DNA of 35,355 nt from a virus. Below are positions 13,412 through 19,591 of this stretch, piece by piece. Where the stretch lies: positions 1 to 35,355 of IMG/VR virus record IMGVR_UViG_3300037119_003595, one strand, 5' to 3'. Position numbers and translations under genes: made by a program. The number at the start of each line of letters is the position of its first letter. Positions within the stretch are counted from its first letter, which is position 1. The notes under the pieces are model-generated. The model did no database searches. It was not told the origin of the DNA and saw only the letters and a list, made by a program, of their open reading frames with translations.

Positions 13412-13846
13412 ATGGTGAACGTACTCAGCTACATCCTGGCGGTGGCCATCATGGCCTCCCCGTTCGTCCTCGTGCTGGGCCTGGTCCTGGTGGCTCGCTG
13501 GCGCAGGAGCCACCAGGCTGACCGTGCCGCCCAGGCGGTGGCCGAGGCTCAGCGCCGAGCCGACATCCAGTACTGGCTCAACCTCCGGAACTCGGCGCAC
13601 GAGGGAAAGCTGGCGCGGCTCGTGCTGGAGGCCCTGGGCTTCCCTGCGGCCTCGCTGATCGTGTCGGTACCGAGTGACCCCTACGAGCGTCAGAGGGCCG
13701 TCAGAAACGAACTGTGGGCCTGGGAGGATCCCACGCACCCGGTGGCCCTGCATCGGCTGGCCCAGCTGGACCCGCACGGCCACCTCCGGATTCAGGTCAA
13801 GATCCAAGACAGCATCCACCGCAAGGGATTTGCGGTGCAGTGGTGA
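13412..13846 (+). CDS. Membrane-anchored hypothetical protein, 144 aa
   Basis: The ATG at 13412 follows AGGGAGAACGAGG. Residues 5-29 are one strong hydrophobic segment (YILAVAIMASPFVLVLGLVL) followed by ARWRRS, so the protein is probably anchored with its C-terminal domain in the cytoplasm. A helical stretch (35-75) and a mixed domain follow. No known family is recognised. The membrane anchor stands out between soluble small genes. Confidence 0.7.
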   Translation: MVNVLSYILAVAIMASPFVLVLGLVLVARWRRSHQADRAAQAVAEAQRRADIQYWLNLRNSAHEGKLARLVLEALGFPAASLIVSVPSDPYERQRAVRNELWAWEDPTHPVALHRLAQLDPHGHLRIQVKIQDSIHRKGFAVQW

Positions 13847-13853
13847 GGACTGC

Positions 13854-14063
13854 ATGAGCGTAGAAGCAAGAAAGGCGGAGGCGCGCGCCGCCGCCCGGGG
13901 ATTCACCCCGCATTTCCAGAACAGCCGTGGATACATGATCGCCACCATTAAGGGATTGAACAAGACTCAGGCCCGCATGGTGAGGGAGCGGTTCGAACTG
14001 GAGGGCTGGTCAGCCAGCTGCAAGAACAATTACACCGAGGTCCGCGCAGAGCGGAAGATCTGA
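13854..14063 (+). CDS. Tandem-array paralog 1, 69 aa
   Basis: The ATG at 13854 is 5 bases after the preceding stop. The layout is a basic helix (ARKAEARAAARG), strand-like segments, a helix ending FELEGW, and a final beta segment (YTEVRAERKI). The same plan, with GW at about two thirds, is seen in the next four genes (14073, 14273, 14473, 14676), so this is the first copy of a tandemly duplicated family. The fold may be beta-beta-alpha-beta-beta. No known family is recognised. Confidence 0.7.
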   Translation: MSVEARKAEARAAARGFTPHFQNSRGYMIATIKGLNKTQARMVRERFELEGWSASCKNNYTEVRAERKI

Positions 14064-14072
14064 GAGGCAGAC

Positions 14073-14276
14073 ATGAGCAAGCAGGATGACGCGCGACGCA
14101 TCGCCGCTGGACTCACCTACACGGTGAGCACCACGAGGAGGAAGGCCACCGCCGAGGTCGTGTGCCCGTCACCGGCGGACGCCAGGCGCGTGCTCAGTGC
14201 ATTCGGCAAGGAGGGGTGGAAGACCTCCATGACCGGGCCGGGCAACAAGACCGTGCACGCCGAGATCTCGCTGTGA
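14073..14276 (+). CDS. Tandem-array paralog 2, 67 aa
   Basis: The ATG at 14073 follows GAGAGGCAGAC. The sequence follows the family plan: DDARRIAAGLTYTVS, a strand (KATAEVVCPS), a helix (DARRVLSAFGKEGW) and a last strand (KTVHAEISL). It is basic and of almost the same length as its neighbours. Its stop overlaps the next GTG start. Function unknown. Confidence 0.7.
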   Translation: MSKQDDARRIAAGLTYTVSTTRRKATAEVVCPSPADARRVLSAFGKEGWKTSMTGPGNKTVHAEISL

Positions 14277-14476
14277 GCGAGGCAATCCGCCGCCACGATC
14301 TCGTGGCGATCGGCGGAAAGCAGATTCGCGTGACCAAGTCCGGCGGTGAAATCACTGCCGTACTTCAGTACGCGGCAATGGCGGAAATGAAGCTGGCGCG
14401 AGGTAGGTACGTGCGCCGAGGCTGGACCGTTGTCAAGACCAGTGCATTCACGATCGAAATCAAGGTGAAGTTTTGA
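14273..14476 (+). CDS. Tandem-array paralog 3, 67 aa
   Basis: The GTG at 14273 overlaps the preceding stop (GTGA). The family plan is kept: a short N-terminus with AIGGKQIRVTKSGGEITAVLQY, a helix (MAEMKLARGRYVRRGW) and a final strand (FTIEIKVKF). The IGG segment recurs as VGGDLKNVRV in copy 4 and VGGNVRSVSV in the truncated copy. Base composition is slightly lower in GC here than around it, which is judged by eye. Confidence 0.7.
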   Translation: MSEAIRRHDLVAIGGKQIRVTKSGGEITAVLQYAAMAEMKLARGRYVRRGWTVVKTSAFTIEIKVKF

Positions 14477-14679
14477 GCCCCGAAAAGAAGCGTCGCGCCG
14501 AACTTGCAGCAGTTGGCGGCGACCTCAAGAACGTACGTGTAGCCGGAACGACGATCAGTGCACGGATCGTATTCAACAGCATGGACCTCGCCGAGAGGGC
14601 CGCGAAGCAGCTCCGGAGCAAGGGGTGGGGCGCCAAGGTCACCGACTTCACGGTTCAGGCGCTGGTGGTGCTGGCATGA
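14473..14679 (+). CDS. Tandem-array paralog 4, 68 aa
   Basis: A TTG start at 14473 overlaps the preceding stop (TTTTGA). The sequence is EKKRRAELAAVGGDLKNVRV, a strand (TISARIVFNS), a helix (AERAAKQLRSKGW) and a last strand (FTVQALVVLA). The LRSKGW motif is identical in copy 5, so copies 4 and 5 may be the most recent duplication. Function unknown. Confidence 0.7.
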   Translation: MSPEKKRRAELAAVGGDLKNVRVAGTTISARIVFNSMDLAERAAKQLRSKGWGAKVTDFTVQALVVLA

Positions 14680-14900
14680 GCGCCACCAGTAAGCAGCGTC
14701 GGGCCGAGGCCAACGCACAGAGCAGCAGGGTTCAGTTCCGCTCTGGCGGCCGGGGATCGCTGATCGCCTCGTACTCGCCGAGCGCGACCGGAAGTGAGGC
14801 GCGTGCCCGTGCGGTGCGTGACGCACTCAGGAGCAAGGGCTGGCTCGTGGTGATGGATCGGGACTTTACGATCACCGCGACCGTGGATGTGTCGGACTAA
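14676..14900 (+). CDS. Tandem-array paralog 5, 74 aa
   Basis: The ATG at 14676 overlaps the preceding stop (ATGA). It has KQRRAEANAQSSRVQFRS, strand GSLIASYSP, a helix (ARAVRDALRSKGW) and a final strand (DFTITATVDVSD). It differs from copy 4 by a few inserted residues before the helix. Function unknown. Confidence 0.7.
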   Translation: MSATSKQRRAEANAQSSRVQFRSGGRGSLIASYSPSATGSEARARAVRDALRSKGWLVVMDRDFTITATVDVSD

Positions 14901-14903
14901 GCC

Positions 14904-14987
14904 ATGGACGCGGAACGGCAGCGCCGCACCGAACTGAATCTGGTTGGCGGGAACGTCCGTAGCGTGAGCGTCAAGGACGGGTTCTAG
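14904..14987 (+). pseudogene. Truncated sixth array copy, 27 codons
   Basis: An ATG at 14904 begins MDAERQRRTELNLVGGNVRS and stops with TAG after 27 codons. This matches the N-terminal third of copy 4 (EKKRRAELAAVGGDLKNVRV) but lacks the helix, GW and last strands. It is either a decayed copy cut off by the following terminator-promoter cassette or a short peptide in its own right. No ribosome binding site is obvious. Confidence 0.55.
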
Positions 14988-14993
14988 TGGCTT

Positions 14994-15028
14994 GAGGGAC
15001 GTGGTCAGAGACGCTGGCCACGTCCCTC
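14994..15028 (+). terminator. Hairpin terminator
   Basis: GAGGGACGTGG (14994-15004) and CCACGTCCCTC (15018-15028) form a perfect 11-bp stem with a 13-base loop, then GTGTC. The -35-like TCGTGT of P12 (15027-15032) overlaps its last two bases. Confidence 0.75.
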
Positions 15029-15057
15029 GTGTCCCCCTCGCCCCGGGGGGCTAAAGT
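15027..15057 (+). promoter_or_regulatory. Promoter P12, predicted leaderless
   Basis: TCGTGT (15027-15032), a 19-bp spacer with a degenerate repeat (CCCC and GGGG arms, CCCCGGGGGG) and TAAAGT (15052-15057). The ATG at 15065 begins 8 bases after the -10, and no Shine-Dalgarno sequence lies between, so the mRNA is predicted to start at the A of the ATG. Confidence 0.65.
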
Positions 15058-15064
15058 GGTATCC

Positions 15065-15793
15065 ATGACCAGAACCAAGGCAACAGCGCTTGCCATCGTG
15101 GTGGCACTCCTCGGGGTGCTGCTCAGCGCTACCGGCTCCGCCCCTACAGCGCAGACGCAGACCACGACGTGTCAGCCGACGCCGGAGGGGACCGCCCTCA
15201 AGATCGCCATCATGGGCGACTCGATCTCTACCCCGTTCGGCGCCAGCGTCCCTGAGCGCTCTTGGCCGGTGATGCTCCAGACGCAGGGCGCCACGCACGG
15301 TTGGGGTGTGACCCTGAACGCGCTCGGCGCCACGCACGCTGGCGAGTACGTGCCTGGCGGAAACCTCAACTGGGTGGCGCAGAACGTCCGCGTGTCCCGG
15401 CCCGACATTGTGACCATGAACTTCCGGACCAACGAACAGGTGGGGTTCGGACAGAGCCCCGCCCAGCTGAAGGCCAACCTCCTGGTGTTGATGGACTTCA
15501 TCCGTGCCGAGTCGCCCAACACGCGGTTCGTGATGATCAACCCGCCGATCATGTTCTACCACGTGTTCAACACGACCCCGGCCACCCAGGCCGACTACAT
15601 CCGGGCACTGTGGGAGGCAGGCAACGAGCGGGGCGCCTGCTGGGTGGACCTCAAGCCGTTCTTTCCGACCTCGGGCCCGGACGCCCGGAGCCGGGTGTTC
15701 CTGCCGGACGACATCCATCCGGGCGACATCGGGCACGCCGTCTTCTTCGCGGCGATCTATACGGCCCTCCTCCAGGCGTGCGGCCTCCGATAG
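15065..15793 (+). CDS. Secreted SGNH/GDSL hydrolase, 242 aa
   Basis: The ATG at 15065 starts a signal peptide: MTRTK, a hydrophobic stretch (ALAIVVALLGVLL) and an Ala/Thr/Gln-rich region with likely cleavage near residues 25-32. The mature part has the block I motif IMGDSIS with Ser53 as the probable nucleophile, and the block V motif DDIHPGDIGH with Asp215 and His218. The block III Asn lies in MNFRTNEQVG, which is not canonical. Such enzymes hydrolyse esters of lipids, cell-wall polymers or sugar acetyl groups. In a phage, an exported esterase may modify the host envelope. The length is typical. A lysis role is possible, but no lysis genes adjoin it. It has its own leaderless promoter. Confidence 0.85.
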   Translation: MTRTKATALAIVVALLGVLLSATGSAPTAQTQTTTCQPTPEGTALKIAIMGDSISTPFGASVPERSWPVMLQTQGATHGWGVTLNALGATHAGEYVPGGNLNWVAQNVRVSRPDIVTMNFRTNEQVGFGQSPAQLKANLLVLMDFIRAESPNTRFVMINPPIMFYHVFNTTPATQADYIRALWEAGNERGACWVDLKPFFPTSGPDARSRVFLPDDIHPGDIGHAVFFAAIYTALLQACGLR

Positions 15794-15809
15794 CGACGCT
15801 GGAAAAGAT

Positions 15810-15837
15810 GCTGGTCAGGCCCCTTGCGCTGACCAGC
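15810..15837 (+). terminator. Hairpin terminator overlapping promoter P13
   Basis: GCTGGTCAG (15810-15818) and CTGACCAGC (15829-15837) form a 9-bp stem. The -35 of P13, TTGCGC (15824-15829), lies in the loop and reaches the 3' arm, which itself occupies the promoter spacer. Confidence 0.7.
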
Positions 15838-15853
15838 ACTCGGGGGGTAAAGT
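15824..15853 (+). promoter_or_regulatory. Promoter P13 with only the right half of the repeat
   Basis: TTGCGC (15824-15829), an 18-bp spacer and TAAAGT (15848-15853). CGGGGGG is present next to the -10, but the CCCCG arm is replaced by the terminator arm. The leader ACAGCAGGAACGACCGAG, then ACGGGAGAACCC, is of the shared type. Confidence 0.7.
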
Positions 15854-15898
15854 TCACCTCACAACAGCAGGAACGACCGAGACACACGGGAGAACCCA

Positions 15899-16522
15899 AT
15901 GCGCGCAAACATCGGCTCCATCGGATTCGGCAAGACCACTCACCTCCTGTCCGTCATGGACACCGCCGTCTGCGGCGTCAAGGGTGGAAGCGCCACCCCG
16001 AAGGACGGCCCCTACTCCCGGGTGACCTGCAAGCGTTGCCTGAAGACGCTGGCCAGCATGATCAAGCTGGCCGAGGAGAACGCGTACGCCGAGGACGCCC
16101 GCCGGGAGCTGGAGACCGAGCGCGAGACGGCCGCCGCCGCCCACGTGCACGGCCTCACCATGTCGACCAACCAGCGCCGCGCCGCCCGCCGGGCCCAGGC
16201 CGCCAAGCTCCGCGCCACGACCGCCCAGACGCGCGCCGCCGCTCGTGCTCGCCGCGTCAAGCGCAACGGCACCCCGGCCCCCGCCCGGACCCTCCTGGTG
16301 GCCGCTGGCCTGCCGGACGCCCTCGCCGAGCGGTACGCCGGTGCGTTCTCCCGTGGCGTGGAGACGGCGAACCCGTCCACCACCAAGCGCATCCGCACCG
16401 GCGCCCACCGCTCCAAGCGCGTCGCGGTGAAGCTGTTCACGGCCACCGAGTTCGCCGACCGCCTGGCGACCTACCGCCCCAAGAACCCGATCCACGCGAA
16501 CGCGTTCGCCCTCGCTGCCTGA
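15899..16522 (+). CDS. Arg-rich protein with N-terminal His-Cys-Cys-Cys zinc module, 207 aa
   Basis: The ATG at 15899 follows the shared leader. Residues 1-52 carry H15, C25 and C44-x2-C47 (TCKRCLKTL), as in the proteins at 8291 and 11434; the TCKRC segment is identical to that of 8291. Residues 55-125 are very rich in Ala and Arg (QRRAARRAQAAKLRA) and probably helical and nucleic-acid-binding. The C-terminal part is basic and of unknown fold. GKTTHLLS at the N-terminus resembles part of a P-loop (GFGKTT) but lacks the full GxxxxGKT pattern, so I do not call it an ATPase. Confidence 0.75.
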   Translation: MRANIGSIGFGKTTHLLSVMDTAVCGVKGGSATPKDGPYSRVTCKRCLKTLASMIKLAEENAYAEDARRELETERETAAAAHVHGLTMSTNQRRAARRAQAAKLRATTAQTRAAARARRVKRNGTPAPARTLLVAAGLPDALAERYAGAFSRGVETANPSTTKRIRTGAHRSKRVAVKLFTATEFADRLATYRPKNPIHANAFALAA

Positions 16523-16531
16523 AGCACCGAG

Positions 16532-16558
16532 CGGGGGCCGGTCCACCACCGGCCCCCG
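16532..16558 (+). terminator. Hairpin terminator
   Basis: CGGGGGCCGGT (16532-16542) and ACCGGCCCCCG (16548-16558) form a perfect 11-bp stem, then TTGACG. The core GGGGGCCGGT is the same as in the terminator at 841. Confidence 0.75.
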
Positions 16559-16578
16559 TTGACGAATGAATCGTTCAT
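16559..16578 (+). promoter_or_regulatory. TTGACG with palindrome ATGAA-TCG-TTCAT
   Basis: TTGACG (16559-16564) directly follows a terminator, and a 13-bp perfect inverted repeat (16566-16578) sits where the CCCCG-NNN-CGGGG repeat lies in the other promoters. No convincing -10 is found 17-19 bp downstream, so promoter function is doubtful; an operator is possible. Confidence 0.35.
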
Positions 16579-16603
16579 CTCTCAACGCCTGGAGAACCCG
16601 ATC

Positions 16604-17257
16604 ATGAACCGCAACGTCTCGCTGGTCCTCACCATCATCCGTGACGCCAAACTCCCCGCCGTCCTCGAACTGGGCGACGAGTTCAAGGACGTGCAGTACC
16701 GCTCTACCTGGGGACCCACCGGCACCGTGGGCCTGGTCCGGCTGAACGTCAAGGACCTGGACGCCCACGCCGACGCCTTCGACTGGATCGGCCAGCACCC
16801 GGACATCAAGGTCCTGGAGAGCCTGTGTGAGGACCCCGGCCCCGAGGACAACGGGAGTACGGAAATCCTCGTGGTCCAGGTCATCGACGCGCGCGCCGCA
16901 CGGGCACGCCGCAACGCCGAGGAGTTGCGGGTCAAGATCGGCAAGCGTCGGCTGGAGTCTCGCAACGACCTGGGCGGCACCATGCCCGCCGCCATGGCCG
17001 TGGACTTCCACCTGGGCAAGGTCGTTCGCTGGGAGGCCGAGCACGAGTGCTGGAGGCGCATTGCCGACAAGCCCGAGGACTTCCGCGCGGTGCTCAGCTC
17101 CGCCGTGGTGGACCTCATCCAGGGCATCGGGCACTCGGCGGACGCCCTGGAGGACGGACTTCGCGCGCACAAGCTGGAGGGCCTGCGCTCGTTCGTCCGC
17201 CGGGCGCGCGTCTACATGGACCCCGAGGACGCGGTGGACGCGCTCCTGTCATTCTGA
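16604..17257 (+). CDS. Hypothetical protein, 217 aa
   Basis: The ATG at 16604 follows TGGAGAACCCG, similar to the end of the shared leader. The N-terminal 95 residues alternate strands and helices (SLVLTIIRDAKLPAVLEL, TEILVVQVIDARAA); the C-terminal half is helical (AVLSSAVVDLIQGIGHSADALEDGL). No motif is recognised. It lies alone between a terminator and the next unit. Function unknown. Confidence 0.7.
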   Translation: MNRNVSLVLTIIRDAKLPAVLELGDEFKDVQYRSTWGPTGTVGLVRLNVKDLDAHADAFDWIGQHPDIKVLESLCEDPGPEDNGSTEILVVQVIDARAARARRNAEELRVKIGKRRLESRNDLGGTMPAAMAVDFHLGKVVRWEAEHECWRRIADKPEDFRAVLSSAVVDLIQGIGHSADALEDGLRAHKLEGLRSFVRRARVYMDPEDAVDALLSF

Positions 17258-17291
17258 CCCGTACGACCAAGCGAAAGAGGGGGAGCCGACT

Positions 17292-17915
17292 GTGGCTCAC
17301 TGGAAGAAATTCGGTATCGCCAGCGGCAAGGCCGCGTGGAAGGCGGGCGCCTTCCTGCTCAAGTGGGGGGCCAAGCCCGCAGCCAAGGGGAGCGTCTGGA
17401 CCATCAAGAAGGTAGCCGTGGACCCGGCCGCCAAGAAGATCGTGAACTGGAGCCTTGTCGAGAAGGGCCTGGGCGCCAAGCACAAGATCCAGGAGATGCG
17501 GGAGCTGATCAAGAACGGTCAGTGTGCCAACTGCGGAAAGAAGACCTCCACGGGCTTCTTCGGCGGCCAGGACGACGTGTGTTCGGCCTCGTGTGCCCAG
17601 GCCATGGCAATTGCCTACAACGAGGTGAAAGAGGTCAAGGTCCCCGATACGGAGACCGACTCGAACAGCCTCTATCTGGCGTGCGGGTGCAACCGGCTGA
17701 ACATGTTCCACGGGTCCAGGTGTATTGCCAACAAGGCCAATGAGCGGGTGGCGCAAAACGTCAAGTGGTCCGAGAAGGACCCGAGGTATATGAAGGCCAC
17801 GGGCGCCACTCCTCCCGGCAAGCCTGCCCTGACTGCGGAGCAGCGCAAGCGCGCCGAAATCCAGGAGAACATCAGGAACAACCCGCCCAAGAAGAAGTGG
17901 CACGGCGGGTACTAG
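17292..17915 (+). CDS. Zinc-binding hypothetical protein, 207 aa
   Basis: The GTG at 17292 is preceded by GGGGGAG. The N-terminal 60 residues are basic with Trp and Ala (KKFGIASGKAAWKAGAFLLKWG) and may form amphipathic helices. A four-Cys cluster follows, C78-x2-C81 and C97-x3-C101 (CANCGKK, then CSASC), like a treble-clef or ribbon, and a second Cys group (ACGCNRLNMFHGSRC) near residue 135. The tail is basic and Pro-rich. The first part is less GC-biased than its neighbours, judged by eye. Function unknown. Confidence 0.7.
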   Translation: MAHWKKFGIASGKAAWKAGAFLLKWGAKPAAKGSVWTIKKVAVDPAAKKIVNWSLVEKGLGAKHKIQEMRELIKNGQCANCGKKTSTGFFGGQDDVCSASCAQAMAIAYNEVKEVKVPDTETDSNSLYLACGCNRLNMFHGSRCIANKANERVAQNVKWSEKDPRYMKATGATPPGKPALTAEQRKRAEIQENIRNNPPKKKWHGGY

Positions 17916-17939
17916 GCACAAGTCACACGGCATACCCCC

Positions 17940-17969
17940 TGGTGCGTACCCCGCATCGGGGGGTATGTT
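17940..17969 (+). promoter_or_regulatory. Inverted-repeat promoter P14, also a hairpin
   Basis: TGGTGC (17940-17945, weak), an 18-bp spacer with CCCCG-CAT-CGGGG, and TATGTT (17964-17969). CATACCCCC (17931-17939) can also pair with GGGGGTATG (17959-17967), so the read-through RNA may form a terminator over the promoter. The leader has CCGAACGACCCGAACG and GAGGGAGAACGAC. Confidence 0.6.
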
Positions 17970-18008
17970 GTACCTACGCCGAACGACCCGAACGCGAGGG
18001 AGAACGAC

Positions 18009-18464
18009 ATGGCCGAGAGCAAGCATGAGAAGTACGTGCGGCACATCGCCGACGCGATGAGGCAGCGTCGCGCGCACGACTTCTACAGCGGCCGGGGCGA
18101 GGACGCCAAGTACCTCGGTACCGCCATGCTGGACGGCGACGTGGGCCGCATCGCGGACGGCCTGCTCTGCCGTCACGGCCTGTGGCGTGAGGACGCCGTG
18201 GTCCAGAAGTACACCGAGGAGATCTGGGAGCGCGAGGTCAACCACCTCCTGACCCTGCGCCGCGAGGTGGCCCCGGCCAGCGTCTTCTCCGAATGGCCGC
18301 ACCGTCACCGACACAGCGGGGGCACCGACTACTCCTGGTGGTTCCAGGCGGGCGGCGTCTACCTGCTCAATCTGGGCGCCCTCGTGGAGATTCGTTACCC
18401 GAACGGCGGCGTCAAGTCCAGGCTCCGTTTCCCCACCTTCACCCCCAAGGAGAACGCCCGATGA
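18009..18464 (+). CDS. Hypothetical protein, 151 aa
   Basis: The ATG at 18009 follows GAGGGAGAACGAC. The N-terminal two thirds are helical with many charged residues and several His/Arg; the last part is beta-like (GTDYSWWFQAGGVYLLNLGALVEIRYPNGG). No membrane segment, signal or known motif is visible. It is the first gene of an operon that continues with membrane proteins and a lipoprotein. Function unknown. Confidence 0.7.
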   Translation: MAESKHEKYVRHIADAMRQRRAHDFYSGRGEDAKYLGTAMLDGDVGRIADGLLCRHGLWREDAVVQKYTEEIWEREVNHLLTLRREVAPASVFSEWPHRHRHSGGTDYSWWFQAGGVYLLNLGALVEIRYPNGGVKSRLRFPTFTPKENAR

Positions 18465-18700
18465 GCAACCAGCGTCCCAAGGCCAACGAACGTCCGCCCC
18501 TGCACGTGGAGGTGGCCGTGGCCATCCTCGTGGCTGGAGTGACCATCGCCGGTGGTCTCATCGCCACCATCTGGACGGAGGACTGGACGCCCGCCCTTCT
18601 CTGCCTCGCCATCGCGTTCGGTGTCGTGTTCGTCGCGACCTGCATCCCCCAGATCAAGGCCGCGATTGTTGCGGCCCGCAACGAACGAGACACCGAGTGA
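18461..18700 (+). CDS. Small two-span membrane protein, 79 aa
   Basis: The ATG at 18461 overlaps the preceding stop (ATGA). Two hydrophobic segments, about residues 16-37 (VEVAVAILVAGVTIAGGLIA) and 43-65 (PALLCLAIAFGVVFVATCI), flank a short loop; both ends are charged. It probably sits in the host membrane. Its place next to another two-span protein and a lipoprotein suggests a shared envelope role. Confidence 0.7.
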   Translation: MSNQRPKANERPPLHVEVAVAILVAGVTIAGGLIATIWTEDWTPALLCLAIAFGVVFVATCIPQIKAAIVAARNERDTE

Positions 18701-18897
18701 GCAGGCAGACGAGCCCGTGGCCCCACCGCGTCCTGTACGCGGTGGGAGTCCTCGTGTTCGGTACTGGCGTCCTGCTGGCCTACGTCGTCATGCACGACCT
18801 GAAGGCCCTTGGACCGTTCGGCGCCGTAGGCGGAGCTGCCCTCGTGCTGGCCGTCGCCGAGCACCTCACCTACCTGCGCATGCGGAGGGGCCGATGA
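18697..18897 (+). CDS. Small two-span membrane protein, 66 aa
   Basis: The GTG at 18697 overlaps the preceding stop. The two segments are VLYAVGVLVFGTGVLLAYVV (about 12-31) and FGAVGGAALVLAVAEHLTYL (about 41-60), with a basic end (RMRRGR). It overlaps the lipoprotein start. Function unknown. Confidence 0.7.
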   Translation: MSRQTSPWPHRVLYAVGVLVFGTGVLLAYVVMHDLKALGPFGAVGGAALVLAVAEHLTYLRMRRGR

Positions 18898-19394
18898 GCA
18901 AGCAGGGACGCATGGGCCCCGCCCGCCTCGTGCCCGCCGTCGCTGGTGTCCTCGTGCTCCTGACCGCATGCGGCGGCGAGCCCCCGCCGGAGTACGACTA
19001 CATCACCGTGTGCGTGGACAAGGGCACCACCGATCCCACCGACGACGTGCGCCTTGACGACAACGACCCCAGGTGCCCCGACTGGCTGGACGACAACGGC
19101 GAACCCGTCTGGGACTCCGAGGACGACAACGAAAGCACCGCCAGCCTGTGGGAGCAGCTGACCGGCGACGAGGACCACTCCGGCTCGTTCGTCTACATCA
19201 GCACCACCAGCGGCTACAAGGTGCCAGCAGTCGGCCAGCACGTCCCCTACGCCTACGGCGTCACCCCCTACCGGCCCGGCGTCCTCCAGCACGTCAGCTA
19301 CGGGACCAAGGTCGTACCCAAGGGCGGCACCTCCAGCCCCGTCGTTCAGCGCGGCGGATTCGGCGCCAACCCGAACGGCTCCGGCGGTGGCTGA
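18894..19394 (+). CDS. Putative lipoprotein, 166 aa
   Basis: The ATG at 18894 overlaps the preceding stop; a longer frame upstream is ignored because it runs through the two membrane genes. The N-terminus has positive charges, a hydrophobic stretch (LVPAVAGVLVLL) and a lipobox LTAC with Cys26 as the lipidated residue. The mature part is acidic, with Asp-rich segments and two Cys (VCVDKG, PRCPDW), then a Gly/Ser/Val-rich tail ending in GSGGG. Phage lipoproteins often act in superinfection exclusion, but no direct evidence for that is seen here. Confidence 0.75.
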   Translation: MSKQGRMGPARLVPAVAGVLVLLTACGGEPPPEYDYITVCVDKGTTDPTDDVRLDDNDPRCPDWLDDNGEPVWDSEDDNESTASLWEQLTGDEDHSGSFVYISTTSGYKVPAVGQHVPYAYGVTPYRPGVLQHVSYGTKVVPKGGTSSPVVQRGGFGANPNGSGGG

Positions 19395-19581
19395 ATCCAG
19401 CCTCTGCTCCCACTGCGGAAAGCACTGCCACGCGTCCCAGGGCGACGCACGCCGAGCCCTCGGACGCGTGCGGGCCCGCCGACACACCAAGGCCCGACGC
19501 GAAGGCAAGACGCTGCGTCGCGCCGAGAACCACATCTACGGCCCCTGCCCGCTGGGCTGGTGGCACCTGTCCAGTCATTGA
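19387..19581 (+). CDS. Small basic zinc-finger-like protein, 64 aa
   Basis: The GTG at 19387 overlaps the end of the lipoprotein gene in another frame. CSHCGKHCH (C7, C10, C14, H15) and a C-terminal GPCPLGWWH (C54, H60) flank an Arg/Lys-rich helix (ARRALGRVRARRHTKARREG). This layout is common among small actinobacterial proteins of unknown role. RNA or DNA binding is likely from charge. Confidence 0.7.
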   Translation: MAESSLCSHCGKHCHASQGDARRALGRVRARRHTKARREGKTLRRAENHIYGPCPLGWWHLSSH

Positions 19582-19591
19582 GGAGACACCC

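Noticed and set aside
15899-15960. P-loop ATPase motif in the 15899 protein (GFGKTTH)
   Set aside because: The GxxxxGK[ST] spacing is not met (GSIGFGKTT has only a partial fit), no Walker B follows, and the same region fits the zinc module of two paralogs.
16559-16590. A regular sigma-70 promoter at TTGACG
   Set aside because: No TAnnnT hexamer lies 16-19 bp downstream. I list the palindrome but not a confident promoter.
18552-18893. N-terminal extension of the lipoprotein frame
   Set aside because: The extension overlaps two well-supported membrane genes in another frame and would bury the signal sequence and lipobox that follow ATG 18894.
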